Assembly: GCA_020853375.1 (NCBI GenBank) | Contig: JADYZA010000210.1 | Coordinates: 1-5,213, forward strand | From: Verrucomicrobiota bacterium | GTDB taxonomy: Bacteria > Verrucomicrobiota > Kiritimatiellia > Kiritimatiellales > Tichowtungiaceae | Length of the DNA stretch: 5,213 nucleotides | Direction of reading: 5' to 3' | Shown: positions 1 to 5,213 of the stretch, one piece after another | How positions within the stretch are numbered: the stretch's first letter is position 1 | Layout of the letters: the number at the start of each line of letters is the position of its first letter | Notes under the pieces: model-generated | Database searches by the model: none | What the model was told of the DNA's origin: nothing | Seen by the model: the letters and a program-made list of their open reading frames with translations, nothing else | Program-made: the position numbers and the translations under genes

Positions 1-572
1 TGTTCACGATGCCGGAGTTCGGCTATTTCACGCTTCCGGATGAACTGACGACCGGAAGCAGCATTATGCCGCAGAAGAAAAATCCGGACGTGATCGAGCT
101 GGTACGCGCGCGCGCCACACGGGTGAAGGCCTGCGAAATCGCTGTATTTGATCTGATCAAAGGTTCTCCCGGCGGTTACAACCGCGACCTGCAGGACGCC
201 AAGGAACCTTTCATGGAAGGTATCGCCATGACCCGCGCGTGTCTGCGGGTTCTATCGCCATTTGTTCAGGCCATCCGCGTGAATAAAGAAAAACTTCTGG
301 CCGGATTCACTCCGGATGTTTTTGCCACCGATCGCGCGCTGGAACTGGTCGGGCAGGGGATGCCGTTCCGTGATGCCTACCATCACGTCAAAGAAAACCT
401 CGGCGAACTGGCGAACATCGATCCGGTGAAAGCGATCATGCAGAAAACGCACCTCGGCGCGCCGCTCGGCATCGATTGGGAACTGCTCAAAGACCGCGCC
501 TCCGCCGTTACCGAAACTGTCCGCGAAGAGCGCAAGGCGATTGATGCCGCTGTCAAAAAGCTGATGAAATGA
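1..572 (+). CDS. argH: Argininosuccinate lyase, C-terminal part (5' end outside window)
   Basis: This enzyme splits argininosuccinate into arginine and fumarate, the last step of arginine biosynthesis, in the cytoplasm as a homotetramer. About 189 residues are visible, and the reading frame is open to the left edge (Phe-Thr precede the first visible Met at 9), so the gene is truncated by the window rather than broken. The fumarase/aspartase superfamily signature GSSIMPQKKNPD lies at 54-89; its second Ser is the family's catalytic base and the KKN lysine stabilises the intermediate. The following segment YNRDLQDAKEP is typical of ArgH rather than of fumarase, aspartase or adenylosuccinate lyase. 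The C-terminal helical domain is complete, with the usual GMPFRDAYHHV region. Full-length ArgH is about 460 residues. The stop overlaps the start of the next gene (ATGA, 569-572), which implies translational coupling. Identification is secure. Confidence 0.95.
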   Translation, partial: FTMPEFGYFTLPDELTTGSSIMPQKKNPDVIELVRARATRVKACEIAVFDLIKGSPGGYNRDLQDAKEPFMEGIAMTRACLRVLSPFVQAIRVNKEKLLAGFTPDVFATDRALELVGQGMPFRDAYHHVKENLGELANIDPVKAIMQKTHLGAPLGIDWELLKDRASAVTETVREERKAIDAAVKKLMK

Positions 573-1357
573 AAACGATCGTCTACTGGTTTTCGGGAAC
601 CGGCAATTCTCTGGCGGTTGCCAAGGAGCTGGCGAAATCGTGCGGCGATGCCAAACTGATTCCGATGGCGAAAGCGTTGAGAAATCCACCGCCGTCCGCC
701 GAGCGCATCGGATTGGTTTTTCCGGTTTACTCATTCGGGCCGCCCGAACTTGTGGCGCGATTTGTTGCGAAACTGAATGCTTTGCCGGACGCCTATATTT
801 TCGCGGTCGTAACCTATGCGGGTAACCAAGGTGGAGCACTGTCGATTGTCCGGCGGCTGTTGCAAAAGCGCGGGCTCGATCTGGCCGCTGGCTGGGGCGT
901 GAAGATGCCGGAAAATTATCCACCGCTCGGCGGCGCACCGGCGGCGGAGAAGCAACAGGCAGTTAATGCGGCGGCAGATGAACAAATTGGTAAGATTGCC
1001 GCAGAGCTTCAGCAGTCGCCGCGCGGTAGCTATGCCCAATCATCGGCGGTCTGGCGGATGCTGAGCTGGGTGGCCTATCCGCTGTTTAAGAAAAGCGTGC
1101 CGCGCGCTGACCGGTTTTTCCACGCGGACAAAAAGTGCAACGGATGCTGTATCTGTACACGGATTTGTCCGGTGAATAATGTGGCGATGGTTGATGGTCG
1201 TCCGTCGTGGATGGGGCATTGCGAACAGTGTTTCGCCTGTTTTCATTGGTGTCCGCAGCAAGCGGTACAATATGGACGCTCCGCGAAACAGCACCGCTAT
1301 CATCATCCGGACAGTTCGCTTGAGGATATGTTTCAGTGCGGCCCCGGTCAGGCTTGA
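569..1357 (+). CDS. EFR1-family flavodoxin/ferredoxin fusion protein
   Basis: This is a 262-residue putative cytoplasmic electron carrier that joins a flavodoxin-like domain to a two-cluster ferredoxin domain, the architecture called EFR1-family ferrodoxin. Residues 9-14 (SGTGNS) form the FMN phosphate-binding loop after the first beta strand. VFPVYSFGPPELV (about 50-62) and TYAGNQGG (about 82-89) are the other flavodoxin-type FMN loops. The C-terminal third carries two [4Fe-4S] motifs: C190, C193, C196, C200-P, and C218, C221, C224, C228-P. An extra Cys at 194 sits inside the first motif. All eight ligands are present, so the protein looks functional. The start overlaps the argH stop by four bases and has no strong Shine-Dalgarno sequence, which suggests coupled translation. 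Partner enzymes and physiological role are unknown for most of this family, and nothing in the neighbourhood identifies a redox partner. Family assignment is confident; function is not. Confidence 0.88.
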   Translation: MKTIVYWFSGTGNSLAVAKELAKSCGDAKLIPMAKALRNPPPSAERIGLVFPVYSFGPPELVARFVAKLNALPDAYIFAVVTYAGNQGGALSIVRRLLQKRGLDLAAGWGVKMPENYPPLGGAPAAEKQQAVNAAADEQIGKIAAELQQSPRGSYAQSSAVWRMLSWVAYPLFKKSVPRADRFFHADKKCNGCCICTRICPVNNVAMVDGRPSWMGHCEQCFACFHWCPQQAVQYGRSAKQHRYHHPDSSLEDMFQCGPGQA

Positions 1358-1382
1358 TGATCCGTTCGGTTTCCCGTACTCT
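1354..1382 (+). promoter_or_regulatory. Candidate sigma-70-type promoter for the phosphorylase gene, near-leaderless
   Basis: A -35-like TTGATG (1354-1359) is separated by exactly 17 bp from a -10-like TACTCT (1377-1382). The match to consensus is partial: TTGA of TTGACA, and T-A-T at positions 1, 2 and 6 of TATAAT. Transcription from about seven bases past the -10 would begin at or next to the ATG at 1390, giving a leaderless or nearly leaderless message. That fits the absence of any Shine-Dalgarno sequence before this ATG. The element overlaps the stop codon of the preceding gene. It is an inference from spacing and sequence, and a chance match is possible. Confidence 0.4.
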
Positions 1383-1389
1383 CGCCCCC

Positions 1390-2205
1390 ATGCAAGCGAT
1401 CAGTCAGATACTTTTCGATGAGGCGGTTTCGGCCGTTAAAAGTGCGTGGCCGTCCGCCGCGCCGAAACTTGGCATCATCCTCGGTTCCGGTTGGGGCGGC
1501 GCGATTGAGGATTTTTCCGTCAAGTCCTCTCTCTCGTATGAAAAAATTCCGAACTTTGGAAAAGCCGGAGCGCCGGGACATGCCGGTCGGCTTCTCCATG
1601 CCGCGCACAACGGCGTGGAGCTTTTTATTTTTCAGGGCCGCCGTCATGTGTATGAGGGCGAAGGCTGGACACCGGTTGTTCTGCCAGTCTGGCTTCTGAA
1701 GCAGTTCGGCGCACAGGCGGTGCTGCTCACCAACGCATCGGGCGGTATTCGCGACGATCTGAACCCGGGCGCGCTGATGGCGATTGAAGACCATATTAAT
1801 CTGCTGGGCGGCAATCCGCTCACCGGAGCGCATAATCCGGCGTTCGGCGAACGGTTTCCGGATCAGACGGAAGTGTATGACCGCGATCTCCGGCGATTGT
1901 TGATGGACGGAGGAGCCGATGCTTCCGGAATTTATATTGCAACTCCCGGCCCATCGTTCGAAACGCCCGCTGAAATTCGGGCGTTCCGTGCGCTCGGAGC
2001 CGATGCGGTAGGCATGTCCACTGTGCCGGAGGCGATTTTCGCTAATGCTCTCGGGCTTAGAGTTGCGGGGCTGTCCTGCGTTTGCAACCGGGCGGCGGGA
2101 TTGGGCGACGGGAAACTGACCGCCGAAGAGGTGATCCTCGCGGCGGATGCTGCGATGCCGCGTATGCGGGCGGTTATCAGGGAATTTGTGGAGCGGTTTA
2201 TCTGA
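1390..2205 (+). CDS. Purine nucleoside phosphorylase (trimeric PNP / MTAP family)
   Basis: This enzyme cleaves purine nucleosides with phosphate to the free base and (deoxy)ribose 1-phosphate, for purine salvage. Counting from ATG 1390 the protein has 271 residues, the usual size. Active-site residues known from human PNP are all visible: Ser33 in GSG (phosphate), His64 in GHAG, Arg84 and His86 with Tyr88 in GRRHVYEG, Asn115-Ala116 in TNASGG, Glu191 in GPSFET, Met209 in GMSTVPE and Asn233 (equivalent to human Asn243). The Glu/Asn pair favours 6-oxopurines (inosine, guanosine) over adenosine. I chose ATG 1390 because it gives a family-like N-terminus and sits just after a promoter-like element. 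In-frame alternatives are ATG 1357, which overlaps the preceding stop as TGATG, and GTG 1336. The name could be punA, deoD2 or xapA depending on the organism, so I give no symbol. Product is certain; the start is not. Confidence 0.92.
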   Translation: MQAISQILFDEAVSAVKSAWPSAAPKLGIILGSGWGGAIEDFSVKSSLSYEKIPNFGKAGAPGHAGRLLHAAHNGVELFIFQGRRHVYEGEGWTPVVLPVWLLKQFGAQAVLLTNASGGIRDDLNPGALMAIEDHINLLGGNPLTGAHNPAFGERFPDQTEVYDRDLRRLLMDGGADASGIYIATPGPSFETPAEIRAFRALGADAVGMSTVPEAIFANALGLRVAGLSCVCNRAAGLGDGKLTAEEVILAADAAMPRMRAVIREFVERFI

Positions 2206-2207
2206 AC

Positions 2208-2213
2208 AAAGGA
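2208..2213 (+). promoter_or_regulatory. Shine-Dalgarno sequence that fixes the carbonic anhydrase start
   Basis: AAAGGA lies five bases before ATG 2219, in the 13-bp gap after the phosphorylase stop. It supports ATG 2219 over an in-frame ATG at 2147, which would put 24 unrelated residues inside the upstream gene. This gene uses a canonical ribosome site, unlike the phosphorylase before it. Confidence 0.65.
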
Positions 2214-2218
2214 AAATC

Positions 2219-2875
2219 ATGCGCGTATTAAATCAGCTGTTTGAAAACAACCGGAACTGGGCGAAAAAGATTGTCGAGATCGATCCTGATTTCTTCAAGA
2301 AACTGTCAAACCAGCAGGCTCCGGAATATTTATGGATCGGCTGCTCCGACAGCCGGGTTCCCGCCAACGAAATTATCGGGCTGGCGCCTGGCGAAGTTTT
2401 TGTCCACCGCAATATCGCCAACATGGTGATTCATACCGACATGAACTGCCTGTCGGTTTTGCAGTACGCCGTCGATTTTCTGCAGGTGAAACATATCATC
2501 GTTTGTGGACATTACGGCTGCGGCGGCGTGGAGGGGGCAATGGATAATCGTCCTCAGGGCTTGGTCGATAATTGGTTGCGGCACATCCGCGATATCTATC
2601 AGAAATATGAGACGACACTGAACGGTATAAATAATTCCAAGCGCCGTGCCGACAAGCTGTGCGAACTGAATGTGATCGAGCAGGTTTCCAATGTCTGTCA
2701 CACCACCATCGTTCAGGAAGCCTGGCGCCGGGGACAGGCGCTGGCGGTGCACGGATGGGTTTACGGTCTTGAAAACGGGTTGCTGCGCGATCTACATGTT
2801 TGTGTGCGCAGAGGAGACGAACTATCTTCTATTTACCGCATGGCGATTAATGAGGAGCTCGAGGAAAAGGAATGA
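2219..2875 (+). CDS. can: Beta-class carbonic anhydrase, Can-like
   Basis: This is a zinc enzyme that interconverts CO2 and bicarbonate in the cytoplasm, supplying bicarbonate or CO2 to carboxylases. The protein has 218 residues (E. coli Can has 220) and aligns with it almost end to end. Zinc ligands and the catalytic dyad are in place: Cys42, Asp44 and Arg46 in CSDSR, then His98 and Cys101 in GHYGCGG. Trp39, Arg64 and Tyr182 match the Trp-Arg-Tyr set that forms the inhibitory bicarbonate site in Haemophilus and E. coli type II enzymes (Trp39, Arg64, Tyr181), so pH- and bicarbonate-sensitive regulation is likely. ATG 2219 is preceded by AAAGGA. The gene follows the phosphorylase by 13 bp and overlaps larE by four bases (ATGA, 2872-2875), which suggests cotranscription and coupled translation. 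The C-terminal tail is short and rich in Glu. Confidence 0.95.
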   Translation: MRVLNQLFENNRNWAKKIVEIDPDFFKKLSNQQAPEYLWIGCSDSRVPANEIIGLAPGEVFVHRNIANMVIHTDMNCLSVLQYAVDFLQVKHIIVCGHYGCGGVEGAMDNRPQGLVDNWLRHIRDIYQKYETTLNGINNSKRRADKLCELNVIEQVSNVCHTTIVQEAWRRGQALAVHGWVYGLENGLLRDLHVCVRRGDELSSIYRMAINEELEEKE

Positions 2876-3672
2876 AAGACGTGTTGGCTCCTGAAAAAAA
2901 AGAAGCCGCGCTTCTCGCTGAACTCAAGCGTTACGGCGCGCTGGCGGTGGCGTATTCCGGTGGAGTGGATTCGTCGTATCTTGCGGATGTCGCGCACGAA
3001 GCGCTCGGCGCTCAGGCGGTGATGATTATTGCCGACTCGCCATCGATTCCCCGTAGCGAACTGCAAGAAGCCGTTGAGCTTGCCAAAACGCGCGGCTGGA
3101 ATCTGCGGATCATCCAGACGACTGAGCATACCAACGAAGCCTATTTAAAAAATCAGGGTGACCGTTGCTTTTACTGTAAGAACGAATTGTTCGGGCGAAT
3201 GGCCGAAGAAATATCCGCACTGGGCATCAAGGTGCTGGCGTACGGCGCCATTGAGGATGATAAGGGTGATATCCGGCCGGGCACTCAGGCCGCCGCGAAT
3301 CACCGCGTGGTGGCTCCTCTCCAAAATGCAGGACTCTGCAAAGAGGAAATCCGCATACTCAGCAAAAAGCGCGGATTGCCCACAGCGTCGAAAGCTTCGT
3401 TCGCCTGTTTAGGTTCACGGTTTCCGACCGGTACCCGCATTGATCTCGATTCCATGGCCCGTGTTGAGAAAGCGGAAACCTTTTTGCGTGACCGTAATTA
3501 TGGACAATACCGCGTCCGCCACCACGGCGACCTTTGCCGCATTGAAGTCGAGCCGAAGGATTTTCCGCGGATTCTGGCCGAGCGTTCCGAAATAACCGCT
3601 ACGTTGAAAGCTCTTGGCTACCGCTTTATCACGCTTGATCTCAACGGCTATTCTACTGGCTCCAGCGCGTAA
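2872..3672 (+). CDS. larE: ATP-dependent sacrificial sulfur transferase LarE
   Basis: LarE adenylates the carboxylates of a pyridinium-3,5-dicarboxylate mononucleotide and turns them into thiocarboxylates. These bind nickel in the NPN pincer cofactor of lactate racemase and related LarA-type epimerases. The protein has 266 residues, normal for the family. The PP-loop SGGVDSS (29-35) binds ATP near the N-terminus. Cys179, in FACLGSRFPTGT, corresponds to the Cys that Lactobacillus plantarum LarE (Cys176) sacrifices as sulfur donor. Two further cysteines, C99 and C102 (RCFYCK), complete the three-Cys arrangement reported to hold an Fe-S cluster in other LarE proteins, so this one may use cluster-bound sulfur instead of losing its own. 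Translation is coupled to the carbonic anhydrase, with GAGG at 2861-2864 as a likely ribosome site. No larA, larB or larC is visible here. A more generic PP-loop sulfurtransferase role is the alternative. Confidence 0.88.
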   Translation: MKDVLAPEKKEAALLAELKRYGALAVAYSGGVDSSYLADVAHEALGAQAVMIIADSPSIPRSELQEAVELAKTRGWNLRIIQTTEHTNEAYLKNQGDRCFYCKNELFGRMAEEISALGIKVLAYGAIEDDKGDIRPGTQAAANHRVVAPLQNAGLCKEEIRILSKKRGLPTASKASFACLGSRFPTGTRIDLDSMARVEKAETFLRDRNYGQYRVRHHGDLCRIEVEPKDFPRILAERSEITATLKALGYRFITLDLNGYSTGSSA

Positions 3673-3693
3673 AAGATAACGTCGTCTTTGGTG

Positions 3694-3717
3694 CGGCGGG
3701 TATTTTACGTGCCGCCG
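3694..3717. repeat. GC-rich imperfect inverted repeat after larE
   Basis: CGGCGG (3694-3699) is the reverse complement of CCGCCG (3712-3717). Inside it, GTA (3700-3702) can pair with TAC (3706-3708), leaving a three-base bulge (3709-3711). An A tract, not a T tract, follows on the plus strand, so it is not a classical terminator for larE. Read from the minus strand, the T run precedes the stem. It may protect the 3' end of the transcript or simply sit next to the true terminator. Confidence 0.4.
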
Positions 3718-3724
3718 AAAAAGG

Positions 3725-3754
3725 AAAACCCGTACTCAGGTGAGTACGGGTTTT
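3725..3754. terminator. Bidirectional intrinsic terminator between convergent genes
   Basis: A perfect 13-bp stem (3725-3737 with 3742-3754) closes a four-base loop (AGGT, 3738-3741). The stem core is CCCGTACTC/GAGTACGGG, flanked by AAAA on the left and TTTTT on the right, so RNA made from either strand ends in a stable hairpin followed by a U tract. It lies 53 bp past the larE stop and 21 bp past the stop of the convergent minus-strand gene, where a shared terminator is expected. A further A run (3718-3722) lengthens the U tract for the minus-strand transcript. Confidence 0.92.
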
Positions 3755-3774
3755 TGTGTCTACATATGTGCTCT

Positions 3775-5213
3775 TTATTTGGCAACGGGCGCCGTTTGAT
3801 CTCGGACAATCGCCACGCTGTATCCTTCGGGAATACGAACTTCGGCAAAGGTTTTCCCCTCGCGTTTGATTTTAGCGACTTTGATTTCATCGGTTTCGCG
3901 TCCGTCACGGTCATACACATGGGCTTCGAAATCGGAAGCATCGCCCCATCCGAAAAGACCGCTGCGGTTTGTGAGAATGCGCTCCTTACAGATGATATAT
4001 CCTTCGTGCAACTCAATCGGCGTCGCTGGGAACATGTACTCGGTAAGAGTTTTATGAGTCGGAATAACCGAGGTTGCATACCATGCGTAAAGGCAGCCCC
4101 AGTTCAGCGCATTAACCATTACTTTGTATGCGTCTTCCTCGGATTTTTCGGTGATGTGATCACCCAGAGCGACGGGAGTATAGAGCACCATCCTGTGACA
4201 GTTATTTATCGACCCAGTCTCAGTAAAGCACTCGATTTTCAGGTTCGCGAGGGTGCGGGAGAACGGTGCGCCATTAAAGTATGCGGGCACGCGTTTTGTT
4301 ATGCGCTCAATTTGATATTTGAGCCAGGGCAGGCTGAGTAGGTGCACCGCACCTTTAAGTCGACTGATCTTGTATGTCCCAGGGTCAATGTCGGCGGAGC
4401 AGCCGTCCCACATGTTCGTCGCATAGGTGTAAGCACCGCGCGACTGGTTATATTCGTCCCAATAAAAGGCGGTGACTCCGAGGTCGTCGAGGCGGATGTC
4501 GATGCCTTTACCGATCTCCTTACCAAAGTCATTTTCCAGCGTGGGCACGTAGAGCTTGAGGTATTCGAGACTATAGGCCATATGATTTCCGGCGGCATCG
4601 ATCCGTCGACAGTCTTTATACTTTTCAAGGCTCTCATCCATTACGTCAATGAAGCAGTGGTAATACACCGAAAACTTGACACTGCCGTCCGGGAAAAGCT
4701 TATTGATCCGGTCGCGCGCATCAGTGTAGTAGGCAAGACTCTTGGGGTTTTTGAGGACTTCATGAAAAGCAAGTCCTTGGGGAAGGCGGCCTTTCCAAGT
4801 TCCGCCGTAGAGGCTCTTGGAGATTACGTTGGCGCTCTTGCGGGTGACAAAGTTGCGAAGCATATCTTCGGACCACACGTAGGTTGATTCGCCGTGCGCT
4901 AGAAAGGCGGAGAGGGTTTTCATGGTGAAATTGACATCGGTCATCCGGCGCGCCGCGTTAACGAAGGCCCAAAGGTCGGGTTTATCCACAGGAATAACAG
5001 CCCACTCAGCGGTATATTCTCCGCCAGCCTTGAGTACAAAACTCTGATCAGACAGGCTGATCGCATCCGGGGTGGCGATCTGGTTGCCATGCACGCGAAA
5101 GATATCGTTTAACGCCACCATCCCAATCCCGCTTTTTGCGGTCGTCGCAAAGACCGAAGGATTCTCCGGCTCGGACTTGCTGCCCTGACCCTGGGGAATG
5201 CGAAGACAGGAAA
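3775..5213 (-). CDS. Large glycoside-hydrolase-like protein, C-terminal part (5' end outside window)
   Basis: About 478 residues are visible. The frame stays open past the Met at 5121 to the right edge, so the true start is beyond the window and 5121 is probably an internal Met. I cannot assign a named family. The visible order suggests the end of a beta-rich domain (VFATTAKSGIGMVALNDIF), an FVNAARR...VNFT segment, then a long alpha/beta region that reads like a TIM barrel. FYWDEY (4450-4467) ends a predicted strand and supplies acidic residues of the kind used by retaining glycosidases. WDGCSADIDPGTYKI, FNGAPFSRT and ECFTETGS follow and look conserved. The last 80 residues or so (after PIELHEGYIICKERI) look like a beta-sandwich. 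From memory, similar proteins occur in Planctomycetota and Verrucomicrobiota, where polysaccharide degradation is common. Any signal peptide would lie outside the window. The hydrolase role is inferred from fold-like features only. Confidence 0.6.
   Translation of the reverse strand, partial: SCLRIPQGQGSKSEPENPSVFATTAKSGIGMVALNDIFRVHGNQIATPDAISLSDQSFVLKAGGEYTAEWAVIPVDKPDLWAFVNAARRMTDVNFTMKTLSAFLAHGESTYVWSEDMLRNFVTRKSANVISKSLYGGTWKGRLPQGLAFHEVLKNPKSLAYYTDARDRINKLFPDGSVKFSVYYHCFIDVMDESLEKYKDCRRIDAAGNHMAYSLEYLKLYVPTLENDFGKEIGKGIDIRLDDLGVTAFYWDEYNQSRGAYTYATNMWDGCSADIDPGTYKISRLKGAVHLLSLPWLKYQIERITKRVPAYFNGAPFSRTLANLKIECFTETGSINNCHRMVLYTPVALGDHITEKSEEDAYKVMVNALNWGCLYAWYATSVIPTHKTLTEYMFPATPIELHEGYIICKERILTNRSGLFGWGDASDFEAHVYDRDGRETDEIKVAKIKREGKTFAEVRIPEGYSVAIVRDQTAPVAK

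Noticed and set aside
252..938. A 228-codon minus-strand open frame across argH and the EFR1 gene
   Set aside because: It crosses the boundary of two well-supported plus-strand genes and its product is basic and low in recognisable structure, which is typical of a shadow frame.
2147..2218. N-terminal extension of the carbonic anhydrase to an upstream in-frame ATG
   Set aside because: The extra 24 residues lie inside the phosphorylase gene and have no counterpart in Can proteins. ATG 2219 has a good ribosome site and places zinc ligands at the family positions.
1348..2220. A 290-codon open frame on the minus strand covering the whole phosphorylase gene
   Set aside because: It mirrors a gene with complete PNP active-site motifs. 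Its product is rich in Arg, His and Ser, has no recognisable motif, and its ends track the coding region, as expected for an antisense shadow in GC-rich DNA.
3688..4887. A nearly continuous plus-strand frame (one TAG at 4339-4341) opposite the hydrolase-like gene
   Set aside because: The minus-strand frame is longer, uninterrupted, runs to the window edge and has coherent strand/helix patterning and motifs. The plus-strand frame also starts within the terminator region, so it looks like a shadow rather than a gene broken by a nonsense codon.
5119..5121. Met at 5121 as the true start of the minus-strand gene
   Set aside because: The frame continues without a stop for 30 more codons to the window edge, and those residues read as a sensible continuation of a beta-rich domain, so an internal Met is more likely.

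Overview
The window looks like bacterial chromosome with moderately high GC, tightly packed genes and 4-bp ATGA overlaps. I cannot place the organism firmly. The gene mix and a large glycoside-hydrolase-like protein, of a kind I associate from memory with Planctomycetota and Verrucomicrobiota/Kiritimatiellota, make a PVC-group bacterium my best guess. That guess is inference, not something the sequence shows directly.

Layout. Positions 1-3672 hold five co-directional plus-strand genes: the 3' end of argH (argininosuccinate lyase), an EFR1-type flavodoxin/ferredoxin fusion, a trimeric-type purine nucleoside phosphorylase, a beta-carbonic anhydrase very like E. coli Can, and LarE, the sacrificial sulfur transferase of nickel-pincer cofactor synthesis. 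argH/EFR1 and can/larE each overlap by four bases. The phosphorylase and the carbonic anhydrase are 13 bp apart, with a Shine-Dalgarno sequence in the gap. A candidate promoter sits just before the phosphorylase and would give a nearly leaderless transcript, so the run may be two transcription units (argH-EFR1 and pnp-can-larE) or one unit with an internal promoter.

Positions 3673-3774 are the only real intergenic gap. They hold a GC-rich imperfect hairpin and then a perfect 13-bp stem with a 4-nt loop, flanked by A and T tracts, which should terminate transcription from both sides. From 3775 to the right edge, a convergent minus-strand gene encodes the C-terminal 478 residues or so of a large protein, probably a TIM-barrel carbohydrate-active enzyme. 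Its N-terminus lies outside the window.

How the genes work together. The plus-strand genes are mostly housekeeping: arginine synthesis, purine salvage, CO2/bicarbonate exchange and cofactor maturation. The most suggestive link is carbonic anhydrase overlapping larE. The pathway that supplies LarE starts with LarB, which carboxylates a nicotinate dinucleotide with CO2, so a CO2/bicarbonate enzyme next to LarE could be functional rather than accidental. I see no CRISPR array, mobile element, tRNA or rRNA, and no convincing new defence or other system. The least characterised item is the minus-strand protein.
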